NCBI RefSeq assembly: GCF_000733295.1
Contig: NZ_JPMI01000046.1
Span: 17,675-81,674 of the forward strand
DNA length: 64,000 nt
Reading direction: 5' to 3'
Source: Archangium violaceum Cb vi76
Lineage (GTDB): Bacteria; Myxococcota; Myxococcia; Myxococcales; Myxococcaceae
Part shown: positions 54,907 through 63,911 of the stretch, in pieces
Layout of the letters: the number at the start of each line of letters is the position of its first letter
How positions within the stretch are numbered: position 1 is the stretch's first letter
Notes under the pieces: model-generated
Databases searched by the model: none
Told to the model about the DNA's origin: nothing
Seen by the model: only the letters and a program-made list of their open reading frames with translations
Translations under genes and position numbers: made by a program

Positions 54907-55377
54907 TCAATCATCAGGGAAGGATTTCGGCTCGAGGCCTGGGGTCATGAACTTCGTCACCCTGACCCCACCGATGTGTTCTCTCAGCAGAAGCCTCATC
55001 TCATCCCTGAACTGCTTGCAGGCCATGGCGGATACAGTCTCGTTCCCCAGCAAGACCATGCGAGCGGCCCCATTGGCGGATTCCGCTGATCTCCGCTGTG
55101 CGGTCTCAGTGGAGATGGGTCGCTTGCCAGTGATACGGGGTACCCCGACCTCGACATCACACCAGGCCTGCAACGGCCTGCGCCGAGAAATCCGGGATAA
55201 CAAGATGTTCACCTGAGCCACCTTCCATCCACCCGCCTCCGGCCCCTGCTCGGGTACGATGTCGTGGAACTCGAAGGCGGACGGTGGGATGCTCCCACCG
55301 GAGACGGTCGCGCAGGCCTCCAGCAGAAGCGCCATCGTCCCTAGCAGGAACGCACGCACCAGCAATGACCGAATCAT
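54907..55377 (-). CDS. Small lipoprotein upstream of a partner gene
   Basis: 156 residues from ATG 55377. Lipobox LEAC (residue ~22), then VSGG. Mature part ~130 residues, with [17 protein letters not shown] and [25 protein letters not shown] helices (here [11 protein letters not shown]). Its stop is 15 bases upstream of the next gene's ATG; an upstream TTG would overlap it. A toxin-plus-immunity or two-subunit sensor arrangement is conceivable, but no domain is recognised. Codon use is normal. Confidence 0.68.
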   Translation of the reverse strand: MIRSLLVRAFLLGTMALLLEACATVSGGSIPPSAFEFHDIVPEQGPEAGGWKVAQVNILLSRISRRRPLQAWCDVEVGVPRITGKRPISTETAQRRSAESANGAARMVLLGNETVSAMACKQFRDEMRLLLREHIGGVRVTKFMTPGLEPKSFPDD

Positions 55378-55468
55378 GCTCCTCCCGTGGGCCATGGGCC
55401 CTCGGTGGCATGACACAGGAAGCACCCGAGACACGAAACGGCTCACGCCACGCGCTGTCTGGAATCCC

Positions 55469-56278
55469 TCACCGCACCCGCGTCCCGTGCGGCAGCGGCC
55501 CCGAGGTCTCCTCGCTGAAGTCGAGGAAGCGCTCCATATCGCGCACCGTCTCGTCCGTCGCCTGCGCCTCCGCGCTGAGCGCGTCGAGTTGCCGGTTGAC
55601 GCCCTCGGGGTCCCGGATGGCGATGGACTGCTCGTGCGTCAACCGCATCAGGTCCTCGATGCTCGCCAACTGGTGACTCACCATCTCGCGGCTCTCCCCC
55701 GCCTGCTCGAAGCGCGCCAGCCGCCGCTTGAGGAGCTCCAGCCGCTTCTCCTTCACGTCCTTCAGCCGCGGATTCGTCTCCTGCCCCAGCTCCGACTCCA
55801 GCGCGCGCACGTCCTTCTCCAGCGACAGCCGCTCCGAGGAGTTCAGGTACGTGCGGTACTGGTTCAGCGTGGAAATCAGCCGCAGGAACGAGGTCAGCAG
55901 CGCATCCAACCGCTGCTCGCTGCTGGCCGCCAGCACCCGCCCACCGGGCAGCTTCGCGTAGTTGGCGAGGATCTTCTCCTTCAGCCCCACCAGCACCTGG
56001 TAGTGCTCGCGCTGCGAGGCGGCCAGCTCCGACAGCAACGAGTCCACCTGCTGCCGCGCGGCCTCGTCATCCTGCGCCCCCGGCGTACTCGCGCGCACCG
56101 CCCGCTGGAAGCGCTTCGAGAAGGGCACCACGCCCAGGTAGAGCGTCTCCACTCCGAGCGCCACCAGCATCGGCAATGGCTCGCCGGTGAGCGCCGACGA
56201 GGCCCCCGCGGTCAACAGCCCGACCAGGTTGGCGGGCAACAGGAGGGCAGCCTTGAAGAAGTTGGGAGTGCGGGCCAC
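55469..56278 (-). CDS. Coiled-coil membrane-associated protein of the PspA operon
   Basis: 269 residues from ATG 56278. One hydrophobic segment (~12-60, [38 protein letters not shown]) could be a hairpin in the membrane. Residues ~75-225 are long heptad helices ([48 protein letters not shown]). Third gene of an operon with PspA and an anchored substrate-binding-like protein. A structural or anchoring partner for PspA is the natural inference; family not recognised. Confidence 0.75.
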   Translation of the reverse strand: MARTPNFFKAALLLPANLVGLLTAGASSALTGEPLPMLVALGVETLYLGVVPFSKRFQRAVRASTPGAQDDEAARQQVDSLLSELAASQREHYQVLVGLKEKILANYAKLPGGRVLAASSEQRLDALLTSFLRLISTLNQYRTYLNSSERLSLEKDVRALESELGQETNPRLKDVKEKRLELLKRRLARFEQAGESREMVSHQLASIEDLMRLTHEQSIAIRDPEGVNRQLDALSAEAQATDETVRDMERFLDFSEETSGPLPHGTRVR

Positions 56279-56317
56279 GGAAGTCCTCGCCAGGGAGGCG
56301 CCTCGCGGACAGAGGGC

Positions 56318-57505
56318 TCAGGGCCCTCGCGCCTCCGACACGTATTTCAGCGCGCCGAGGTCGCGAGTGTCCTCGGCTGGCGGGGCCGCCGCCGTGCGCC
56401 TGATCTTCCGGTAGAGCGCCGAGGCGCTCTGGAAGAGCTCGTCATAGGTGACAGGCGCCTCGCCGGAAAGCCCGAAGAAGGCCCGATTGTCCGCCAACGT
56501 GGCCGGAGGGGCACTGCGGATGGCCTCGGTGGGGTCTCCCAGGTAGGGGGCCACCTCGCCCAAGAGCCGCGCCCCGGGCCCCGGGTCCTTCTGCACACTG
56601 GCCCCCGCGTCCAGCAGCCCGCGGATGACACGGCGGACCGCGTCCGGGTAACGCGCGGCGTAATCCCCTCGGGCCACCAGCACCGTGGCCACCAGGTGGG
56701 GCGCGTCCGCCGTGGTGGCCAGCACCGCGCCGCCCCGGTCCCTCGCCGCCAGCTCCACGTCGCCCCACAGCCCCGCCACCGCGTCCGCCCGGCCCTCGCG
56801 CAGGGCCCGGCCCGCGTCCAGCGTGGAGGGCAGCTCCACCCACCGCACGTCCGTCATGCGCAGGCCCGCGCGCGACAGCACCCACAACGCGAAGTAGTAC
56901 GAGGAGCCCGAGGTATACACCCCCACCCGCTTGCCCCGCAGCGAGGCCAGGTCCGGCACCCCCACCGCCGCCAACGCCTCCTGACCGCGGCTCCGTCCCA
57001 GCAACATCACCGTGCGCGGCGCCGCGTCCCGCAGCGACGGCAGCCACGCCGCCAGCCGGTCCACGGAAATGGCCGCCATGTCCACCCCACCGTGCTCCGC
57101 GCCCACCGCCAACGCTTGCCGCAGCTCCTCGTCCGTGGGGAAGACGACGGCCCGCGCGTCCATGGCGTAGGCCGTCTTCAGCAGGCCCTGCGCCGCGCCC
57201 GCCGGAGCCACGGGGTTGTCCAGTGACGAGGCCCCACCGGTGGCCAGCAGCAGCGCCGCCGCCGAGCCTCGCGCGGTGAAGCCGATGAGCGTGGGCCTCA
57301 GGGGCACCGAGGCCAGATCCGCCACCGGTGCCGCCACCCCCGCGGGGAAGTCTCCCGGAGACAGGCGCACCGCCTCCTTGGCCGCCGGGAAGAAACGCGC
57401 CTGGAGGCGGTCCAGGTACCCCAGCCGCGAGGCCAGCAGGTACAGCGCCCCCAGGACACACAACGCCAGGAACGGATAGAGGCCGGGTCCGCGTCGCAAC
57501 GCCAT
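56318..57505 (-). CDS. Membrane-anchored NMT1/SsuA-like substrate-binding protein
   Basis: 395 residues from ATG 57505. N-terminal membrane helix ([22 protein letters not shown]), no lipobox, then an ABC-type substrate-binding fold: [80 protein letters not shown], and [18 protein letters not shown] pieces. No permease or ATPase is adjacent, and it sits between PspA and a coiled-coil protein, so it probably senses a ligand in the periplasm for the PspA system rather than importing it. Confidence 0.82.
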   Translation of the reverse strand: MALRRGPGLYPFLALCVLGALYLLASRLGYLDRLQARFFPAAKEAVRLSPGDFPAGVAAPVADLASVPLRPTLIGFTARGSAAALLLATGGASSLDNPVAPAGAAQGLLKTAYAMDARAVVFPTDEELRQALAVGAEHGGVDMAAISVDRLAAWLPSLRDAAPRTVMLLGRSRGQEALAAVGVPDLASLRGKRVGVYTSGSSYYFALWVLSRAGLRMTDVRWVELPSTLDAGRALREGRADAVAGLWGDVELAARDRGGAVLATTADAPHLVATVLVARGDYAARYPDAVRRVIRGLLDAGASVQKDPGPGARLLGEVAPYLGDPTEAIRSAPPATLADNRAFFGLSGEAPVTYDELFQSASALYRKIRRTAAAPPAEDTRDLGALKYVSEARGP

Positions 57506-57532
57506 CAGCTCGGCCTCCTCCGTTCCACGGGA

Positions 57533-58267
57533 CTACTTGATCTCCACCTTCTTGCCGATGGTCTTCTCCGTGCCACCACCCACCTCGGACACCGGCGCGG
57601 GGCTCTGGAGACCCATCTCCATCTTCATCTGCTTCACCAGGTCCATCGCCTGCAGACGCTCGGCGTCCTCCTCGATCTGCACGGCCTGGTGGTCCACCGA
57701 CTCGAGCGCCATCTGCATGCGCGCCTCGTTGACGGCGGCCTTCTCGTTGACCTTGCGCACCATCTCGTCGTGCGTGGCGTCGATGCCGGCCACCTGGAAG
57801 GACTCCATGGCGTCGGCCACCTTGGACTGCCACTGCGCACGCCGCGCGTCGCGGATGGCGTTCATCGCCTCCTGCGTCTTGCGGTCCTTCTCGCGCATGA
57901 AGGCCTTCTTCAGGTTCAGCGACTTCTCGTACGCCTGCTTCGCCGTCTCGAGCTGCTGCTCGTTGCGCTCCAGCGCCGCCTTCTCCGTCTGCAGCTTGGT
58001 GGCGTACTGCGCCGCCAGGTCATCACGCCCCGCCTGGATGGCCGCCTTCACCTTCGCCGTCAGGTCGCGGATGTCGTTCTTGTACTTGACGTTCTCCTTC
58101 TCCAGGAGCGTCAGGTTCGCCCGCACCATGGCGATGGACTCGTTCATCTTCGGGACCTGATCGTTCAGGTCACGGATGTTCTGCTCGAGAATGAGCTCCG
58201 GGTCCTCGATGGAGGAGACGAAGAAGCCGAAGAAGCTGCGCATTGCCCTTGTGAACCGGTTCCACAT
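57533..58267 (-). CDS. PspA/IM30 family membrane-remodelling protein
   Basis: 244 residues from ATG 58267. N-terminal amphipathic helix ([27 protein letters not shown]) followed by the long coiled coil of ESCRT-III-like Psp[46 protein letters not shown], and so on. The start of the second helix has the family D-x-x-x-x-x-x-x-x-D spacing. PspA binds and reshapes damaged inner membrane. First gene of the trio; no PspF or PspBC is nearby, so regulation differs from E. coli. Confidence 0.93.
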   Translation of the reverse strand: MWNRFTRAMRSFFGFFVSSIEDPELILEQNIRDLNDQVPKMNESIAMVRANLTLLEKENVKYKNDIRDLTAKVKAAIQAGRDDLAAQYATKLQTEKAALERNEQQLETAKQAYEKSLNLKKAFMREKDRKTQEAMNAIRDARRAQWQSKVADAMESFQVAGIDATHDEMVRKVNEKAAVNEARMQMALESVDHQAVQIEEDAERLQAMDLVKQMKMEMGLQSPAPVSEVGGGTEKTIGKKVEIK

Positions 58268-58452
58268 GGCCGGGGTCTACCTCCTGCGAATTCGAGTCTT
58301 GTGGGGACCTTACACCATCCCACCGTATTCCACGTATGACGAATGCCTGGGGCCTACGCTCGGCGAACAGTGCCCATTGCCAGAGAACACTCGCCGGGCC
58401 CCGCTGGTTCGCTCGGAGTGCGAGCAGGCCCTACCCGTGACGGATTCGTGGC

Positions 58453-59790
58453 TCAGCGGACCCGGGCGGTGACGCGGGCGGAGTGCTGACGGGCGTTCGA
58501 GGCCACGGAGGCCGCGTCCAGGGTCAGGAGGGCGCGGTCCTTGAGGACGGGCTTGCCGTCGATGAGGACGTGGACCACGTCGGTGGAGCGGGCGGCGTAG
58601 ACGAGCGGGGAGAGCACATCCCGGGGGTCCGCCGGGGTGGCGTGGAGGCCGGAGAGGTCCACCACGGTGATGTCCGCGCGCTTGCCCTCCTCGAGCGAGC
58701 CCAGCTCCGCCTCCATGCCAATGGCCCGGGCCCCGCCGAGCGTGGCCATCTCCAGCACGCGCTCGGGAGGCATGCTCCGGGGGCCCACCCGCGGCTTGTG
58801 CAGCAGCGCCGCCAGCCGCATCTCCATGAACATGTCCAGGTTGTTGTTGCAGGGCGCGCCATCGGCACCGAGGCACACGGTCACGCCCGCGTCCAACAGC
58901 TCGGGCACCGGGGCGAAACCCGAGGCCAGCTTGAGGTTGGAGCCGGGGCAGTGGCACACCACCGTGCGCGTGTCGCGCAGCACCTTCTGCTCCGCCTCGG
59001 ACAGCCAGACACAGTGGGCCAGCGTCACGTGCGGGCCGGTGAGACCCAGCTCGTGGAACCAGGCCACGTTGTCCCGGCCGGTGAGGTCGCGCACCGCCTG
59101 GACCTCCGAGCGGTTCTCGCTGGCGTGGGTGTGGATGCGCACGCCCTTCTCCCGGGCCAGGCGCCCCACCTCGCGCATCAGCTTCTCCGTGCACGAGAGG
59201 ACGAAGCGCGGCGCGAAGGCGTAGCGCAGCCGGTCCCCGTGGGTGCCATGCCAGCGCTCCAGCAGCGCGAGGCTCTCGGCCAGCGAGGCCTCGGTGGACT
59301 CGTGCAGCCCGCCAGGCACGTCGGGCGCGTCCATCATCGCCTTGCCGCCGGTGAGCCGGAAGCCACAGTCGCGGGCGGACTCGAAGACGGCGTCGTAGTG
59401 ACGCACCGAGCCCATGTCGAGCGCCGCCGTGGCCCCCGAGCGGATGAGCTCCGCGAAGGTCAGGTCCGCCGAGGCGCGCATGGAGTCCGCGTCGTGCGCG
59501 GCCTCGAAGGGCCAGATGCGCTCGCGCAGCCAGTCCAGCAGCTCCAGCCCGTCCGCCCGGTTGCGGAAAAGCGTCTGACAGGCGTGCAGGTGGCCGTGGA
59601 TGAGGCCAGGCAGCACCACCTTGCCGGAGACGTCCAGCACGCGCAGACCGGCGCCCCGGGTCCGGATGTTGCGTCCCACCCGGGCGATGCGCCCATCCTG
59701 GATGAGGACATCTGCCTCCGCGAGCACCTCGCGCTCGCGGTTCATGGTCACGACGGTGCCGTTGGTGAGGAGCAGATCCACGGACCGCAC
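58453..59790 (-). CDS. Amidohydrolase, AtzA/SAH-deaminase or guanine-deaminase type
   Basis: 445 residues from GTG 59790, which begins one base after the cytidine deaminase stop; a GTG three codons on is an alternative. Amidohydrolase fold with metal ligands HGHLH (H67, H69 type), the HTHASE motif, TLAHCVWL, and GADGAPCNNN (Asp). It is the AtzA/TrzN/SsnA type: hydrolytic deaminase of a guanine, adenosine-derivative or triazine ring. Coupled to cytidine deaminase, it is most likely a purine or pterin deaminase in nucleotide salvage. Confidence 0.9.
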   Translation of the reverse strand: MRSVDLLLTNGTVVTMNREREVLAEADVLIQDGRIARVGRNIRTRGAGLRVLDVSGKVVLPGLIHGHLHACQTLFRNRADGLELLDWLRERIWPFEAAHDADSMRASADLTFAELIRSGATAALDMGSVRHYDAVFESARDCGFRLTGGKAMMDAPDVPGGLHESTEASLAESLALLERWHGTHGDRLRYAFAPRFVLSCTEKLMREVGRLAREKGVRIHTHASENRSEVQAVRDLTGRDNVAWFHELGLTGPHVTLAHCVWLSEAEQKVLRDTRTVVCHCPGSNLKLASGFAPVPELLDAGVTVCLGADGAPCNNNLDMFMEMRLAALLHKPRVGPRSMPPERVLEMATLGGARAIGMEAELGSLEEGKRADITVVDLSGLHATPADPRDVLSPLVYAARSTDVVHVLIDGKPVLKDRALLTLDAASVASNARQHSARVTARVR

Positions 59791-59791
59791 T

Positions 59792-60196
59792 CTAGAGGAA
59801 ATCGCTGGTGAAGGCGTGGGGGAGAAGCTCTCCGAGGGAGTAACGCGCCTCATCCCCCTCGAGGTTGCGGCTGCGCACGGGCAGCTCCTTGGGGGCGAAC
59901 TCCAGCATCACCTGCCGGCACATGCCGCAGGGAGGGCAGGGGGTGGGCGTGTCCACCACGATGGCCACCGCCACCGGCTTGCTCCGGCCCTGGGCCACTC
60001 CGGCCGCGAACGCACCGCGCTCGGCACACACGGAGAGTCCGTAGGAGGAGTTCTCCACGTTGCAGCCCGTCACCACCGAGCCATCCGCGTAGAGCACCGC
60101 CGCGCCCACCGGGAATTTCGAGTACGGGGCATGGGCACGCTCCCGGACCTTCTTCGCCGCCTCGAACAGCTGTTCCCAGGGAATGTCCACGCTCAT
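59792..60196 (-). CDS. cdd: Cytidine deaminase
   Basis: 134 residues from ATG 60196. Typical homotetrameric CDA: APYSKFPVGAAVL, catalytic NVENSSYGLSVCAERGAF (E59 as proton shuttle, C57 zinc ligand) and TPCPPCGMCRQVMLEF (C87, C90 zinc). Length standard. It converts cytidine and deoxycytidine to uridine. Its start overlaps the PilZ gene stop by 4 bases and it ends one base before the amidohydrolase. Confidence 0.97.
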   Translation of the reverse strand: MSVDIPWEQLFEAAKKVRERAHAPYSKFPVGAAVLYADGSVVTGCNVENSSYGLSVCAERGAFAAGVAQGRSKPVAVAIVVDTPTPCPPCGMCRQVMLEFAPKELPVRSRNLEGDEARYSLGELLPHAFTSDFL

Positions 60197-60573
60197 GAAC
60201 CGCCTCCCCCTCTGGACTCCGCCAGCTCGAGGTCATCGAGGTAGCGGGCGATGAGCATCTCGGTCTCCATGGGCAGATCCAGGAAGCGTACGTGCGCCGA
60301 GGAGCCGCGCGAGCCGTGGGCCACGTGGAGGACCTGGCCGCGGACCTGGAGCTCCTCGGTGGAGCCGGGCAGCGTGAAGCGAGCCTCCACGTTCATGCCC
60401 ACCGACAGGGACGTGCCGAACCAGGCGAAGCCCCCGAGCGAGATGTTGCCCTCGCGAGAGTCGAACGCCTGGGACGAGCCCTCACGCCGCACGCGGATGC
60501 GCATGGGAACCCGGGGAGATTCCCGCCGCTCATCCGCCCGCCGCTGGCCATCGTCCTTGGACTGCTCACTCAT
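60193..60573 (-). CDS. PilZ domain protein (putative c-di-GMP receptor)
   Basis: 126 residues from ATG 60573. PilZ marks: RRADERRESPR (R-x-x-x-R) near the start and DSREGNISLGGF (D/N-x-S-x-x-G) ~25 residues later. The beta-barrel continues with MNVEARFTLPGSTEELQVRGQVLHVAHGS. It should bind c-di-GMP. Its overlap with cytidine deaminase (4 bases) ties second-messenger sensing to nucleotide salvage in one transcript; this could be incidental. Confidence 0.92.
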   Translation of the reverse strand: MSEQSKDDGQRRADERRESPRVPMRIRVRREGSSQAFDSREGNISLGGFAWFGTSLSVGMNVEARFTLPGSTEELQVRGQVLHVAHGSRGSSAHVRFLDLPMETEMLIARYLDDLELAESRGGGGS

Positions 60574-60730
60574 GCCCCCCATCATACCTACACTCGCGCC
60601 CTTCGCACGGACTCACGTGAGCAGGTGTGGAATGGGCGACCCCTGGACAGTCCGCCCCCTGGGGGGAAACGACAGGGCCGGGAGAGCGCCGGTGGTCCCA
60701 CAGCCAGGGGTTGGGCATGCTGCCCGGCAC

Positions 60731-62203
60731 ATGAGCACAGCCCCTTCGCTTCCGCGTATGGCCCTGGTCTTGGGCTTCGCCCTTCTCTCCGCTTGCGCCA
60801 CCCCGCGGGTTCAGGCGCTCAATGAAGGGCAGCGGCCAGTACAAGCCCCGGCGGTCAGCCCCCCGCACTCGCAACCGCCCGCGGACGTCCGCCAGCAGGC
60901 AACGGCCCTGGCCGGTGGACCCCTCGGGGCGGAGCTCCTCCCCGTGCTCATCCATACGCCACCAGGAGGCCCCTGGCGGTTGTCCTTCTCTGTCCTGGCA
61001 CCTCATTCCAGCCTCGAGACACTGACCGTGACGGAGATACGCCCGCTGCTTGGGGCATTCGACTCCATCCGGCCTCGTTCCACCCCTCGGCTGCGGCTGA
61101 TGGAATTCCCGGGAGCCACGAACCCAACCCAGGGAGCCGCGACCGCATGGGAGCAGCGGCTGCGCGAGGAGTTCTTCTCCCTTTATGGGCCCGCGCTCCT
61201 TCCGGTGCCCGAGTCCCTGGAATCGAGCCGGCTCTCCCTCGCCCTCAAACTCTCCACCCGGTACATGGGTGACGGCATCCGCGAGGCAGCCCAGGAACTC
61301 TTCAATGCCCCGGCCTTCCTGACCAGCGTCTCGCTGTCGATACTGGTGTACTTCGCCGCCTGGCTGGCACCGGAGCCCTTCTTCTCCAAGGCCTTCGTCG
61401 CCACGCTCACGGTACGGCTGGCCCTGCTGGTGGGGTTGGTGGAGTTGGGGCGCCTGGCCCTGGCGTGCTTGCGCCTCCATCAGGAGGCCGAGGCCGCCAC
61501 CACGCATCAGGAGTTGGAAGCAGCGGCCGAGCGCTTTGGCAGATCTGTCGGGGGCACGGCCCTCCGGGTGCTGGTGGTGGTGGCCAGTCTCGGAGTGCCC
61601 CAGGTTCTTCCCAAAATACCCGAGGGAGGCCTGTGGACACTCTTGAGCCCTCTTCGTCATGCGCCAGCAGGCGGGCCGGCGATGGAGTCCATCACCACGG
61701 TGCAGGTCGTGGCCGACGGGACGCTTGTCGTCACGGGGGTGGCCACGGGCACCTCCGCCACCTCCCTCTGTGGTGAGCTTGCTTTCTGCGCCACGATGAA
61801 TGGCTCGGGCAGTGTTGCCAGACTCTCCACCCGATATGGAAAGCCCCACACCCGGCAGAACCCTCCCCACAACGAGGCCATCGAAGAGGAACTGGCCAGA
61901 CGTGAGGCCGCCGGACACACCGGTTTGCGGAAGAACAAGGCGCAGCGGACGGCTCAGGGGGACCGTGTCTACGATTCGGAGCCCGTCCAGGGTATCCGCT
62001 CCCGAAAGCCGGATGTCACCTCGGTCCGGCCCGATGGCGTACGGCACAACACCAACTACGTCTCCAACGCTCGGGATGTGCAACGGGAGCTGACGGCCTT
62101 CGAGTCCATGATTCGTGCGGACCCACTGGCCATCCACGAGTTGTACCTGCTCGACGGGACCCTGCTCAGGCGGTATGTCCCGCGAGGCGTGAACTTCCCC
62201 TGA
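60731..62203 (+). CDS. SitA-like polymorphic toxin lipoprotein
   Basis: 490 residues from ATG 60731. Lipobox LSAC (C22). Residues 194-213 and 224-248 are two membrane-spanning helices separated by WLAPEPFFSKAF, then an A/E-rich helix (LHQEAEAATTHQELEAAAERFGRSVGGTALRVL): a pattern I know from myxobacterial SitA5/AHH-type lipoproteins handed from cell to cell by TraA/TraB outer-membrane exchange. The C-terminal tip, 375-490, has NPPHNEAIEEELARREAAGHTGL and then RKPDVTSVRPDGVRHNTNYV, nuclease-like in feel (P-D-x-T ... H-N-x-N-Y-V), and differs from the known tips I can recall. Two downstream genes may give immunity. Confidence 0.82.
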   Translation: MSTAPSLPRMALVLGFALLSACATPRVQALNEGQRPVQAPAVSPPHSQPPADVRQQATALAGGPLGAELLPVLIHTPPGGPWRLSFSVLAPHSSLETLTVTEIRPLLGAFDSIRPRSTPRLRLMEFPGATNPTQGAATAWEQRLREEFFSLYGPALLPVPESLESSRLSLALKLSTRYMGDGIREAAQELFNAPAFLTSVSLSILVYFAAWLAPEPFFSKAFVATLTVRLALLVGLVELGRLALACLRLHQEAEAATTHQELEAAAERFGRSVGGTALRVLVVVASLGVPQVLPKIPEGGLWTLLSPLRHAPAGGPAMESITTVQVVADGTLVVTGVATGTSATSLCGELAFCATMNGSGSVARLSTRYGKPHTRQNPPHNEAIEEELARREAAGHTGLRKNKAQRTAQGDRVYDSEPVQGIRSRKPDVTSVRPDGVRHNTNYVSNARDVQRELTAFESMIRADPLAIHELYLLDGTLLRRYVPRGVNFP

Positions 62204-62220
62204 GCAGGCCAGGACACGAG

Positions 62221-63207
62221 ATGACGCCCAGACCAGACGTCATGCAGTGGCGGCAGGAGTTGGTGGACGCATGCAGATTCGGGGAAGAGGCTCGGGCGGG
62301 CGTCCTCGTCACACAACTGGGCGCACGCAAAGCCAAGCCCCTGCTGGAAGAGATGCTGACCCATCCGGATGCACTCGTACGTCAAGCCGCGGCATTCGGC
62401 CTGGGAGTGCTTGGCGGAGCAGCCAGCGCCAGACGTCTGGAGCAGCAGCTCGCCATCGAGGAGGCGCGAGGAGATACCGACGGGGAATCCGTCGTGGAAG
62501 CCATCATCCAGGCGCTTGGACACATCACGGAATCCGGAGCACGGACGACCCTGGTACGGAGGTTGGCGCGGCTGGTGACACGCAAGCCGGATCCTGGAGA
62601 CGTGAGCGAGCTGGCTCATGCGCTCTGGAGGAGGCGTCATCCAGACCTGATTCCTTCCGTCCGGCACAACCTGGAGCGGCTCGGCCCACCGGCATCCAGA
62701 CCCTTGCACGGCCTGTTGATGCTCCTGGAGAAGTCTCCGGAAGAGCTTCGCCAATGGGCCCTCGACCCCTCCATCCCAGTGGTTCACAAGACGGGCGTCC
62801 TCACCGTGCTCGAAGAGGAATTGCCAGAGTCCCTCGTCTCCGCACTTCCCTCGTTCATCTCCGTGGCCCATTCCCTGTCCGGGGCCGCTGCTCGCCAACA
62901 GGGAGAGGCCTCGTACTACTGCGATCGCCTGCTCATCCTGCTGCTCCTCCATGAGGAACGGGTCCTCCCTGCCCTCCCGTCCGAATCCCGCGCCGAACTG
63001 CGCGACCTGGCCCGGACTCTCGTCGCGGCGACCGCTCTCAATTGTTCCCTGCGAGCGGCGAGCCTGCTCAAGTTCGTGGGACAGCCGGAAGACGCCGACA
63101 TCATCGAAGCCCATCGCCCGACGGAACCAGTCCTGGCCAAGGTCTTCGATGATGCCTCGCGAGCGCTTCGTAACCATGCAAGCAGCGGCGAGCGCGGCAC
63201 GCCCTGA
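62221..63207 (+). CDS. HEAT-repeat-like protein downstream of the toxin, candidate immunity or accessory
   Basis: 328 residues from ATG 62221, 17 bases after the toxin stop. Mostly alpha-helical with ~35-residue repeats (KPLLEEMLTHPDALVRQAAAFGLGVLGGAASARRLEQQL, TTLVRRLARLVTRKPDPGDVSEL), which resemble HEAT/PBS lyase repeats. Ends with ADIIEAHRPTEPVLAKVFDDASRALR. No catalytic residue. HEAT-repeat proteins occur as immunity in some polymorphic-toxin loci, so an immunity or toxin-folding role is suggested by context. Confidence 0.75.
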   Translation: MTPRPDVMQWRQELVDACRFGEEARAGVLVTQLGARKAKPLLEEMLTHPDALVRQAAAFGLGVLGGAASARRLEQQLAIEEARGDTDGESVVEAIIQALGHITESGARTTLVRRLARLVTRKPDPGDVSELAHALWRRRHPDLIPSVRHNLERLGPPASRPLHGLLMLLEKSPEELRQWALDPSIPVVHKTGVLTVLEEELPESLVSALPSFISVAHSLSGAAARQQGEASYYCDRLLILLLLHEERVLPALPSESRAELRDLARTLVAATALNCSLRAASLLKFVGQPEDADIIEAHRPTEPVLAKVFDDASRALRNHASSGERGTP

Positions 63208-63251
63208 GCACTCTCGGTGCTGCTCACCCGCATGGGCAGAGGAAAGTAGCC

Positions 63252-63911
63252 ATGCAAGCAAAAACCGCACTGCCCGGCCTGGAGCGCTTGGTGGAAGTGT
63301 GCCGGAAACACGGTTTTCCTCTGGAGACACCATCCCCGGAGCCAACCGCGCCAGCCGCAGGAGAGCCCTTTCTAGGCTCCCCCTTCGATCCCCTGCTCGC
63401 TGCCGCCTATACGCGTCTGGGAGGCGCGATGTTGGGAGAGTTCCTGCTCTACAGGCCCGGTCCACACGAGTACGGCCTCGCCAAGATCAATGAAGGCATG
63501 CGCCAGAACGACGCGGAGGCATTCCATTCATCCCTCGTTTTCGGGCAAGAGCCCAACCTAGCCTATTACTACGGCACTGTCCCCGAGTTGGCAGACCCAC
63601 AGGGCGTACAGCCGGTCGTCTATATCGACGCTCACGACCAGCCGCTCATCCTGCCCGTCGCTTCCAGCATTGACCGCTTCTTCGACCTATTCTCAAGGTA
63701 CCTCGAAGCCATGGCGGAGGACCCCCTGTACGTGGAAGAGCACCATTCCAGCATCGCATTTCCATGGGATGTTCCCGAGCTTGTTGCCCGGGATGAGCCC
63801 CTGGTCCGAATGGTGGAAGCCAACCACTTCGACATCCTGCTGAAAGACGACGAGCACTCCCGGAACTGGCTCGCCCGGATACGTCAATACGTGCGGCACG
63901 GGGGAGAGTGA
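63252..63911 (+). CDS. SUKH (SMI1/KNR4)-like candidate immunity protein
   Basis: 219 residues from ATG 63252. N-terminal LERLVEVCRKHGFPLETPSPEP followed by PFDPLLAAAYTRLGGAMLGEFLLYRP and then VPELADPQGVQPVVYIDAHDQPLILPVASSIDRFFDLFSRYLE; this is the SUKH layout of a helix, a mixed sheet and an I-D-x-F-x-x-F-x-x-Y-L helix. SUKH proteins are a major class of immunity proteins for polymorphic nucleases. It lies 45 bases after the HEAT gene and closes the toxin cassette. Downstream to 64000 nothing is seen. Confidence 0.78.
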   Translation: MQAKTALPGLERLVEVCRKHGFPLETPSPEPTAPAAGEPFLGSPFDPLLAAAYTRLGGAMLGEFLLYRPGPHEYGLAKINEGMRQNDAEAFHSSLVFGQEPNLAYYYGTVPELADPQGVQPVVYIDAHDQPLILPVASSIDRFFDLFSRYLEAMAEDPLYVEEHHSSIAFPWDVPELVARDEPLVRMVEANHFDILLKDDEHSRNWLARIRQYVRHGGE

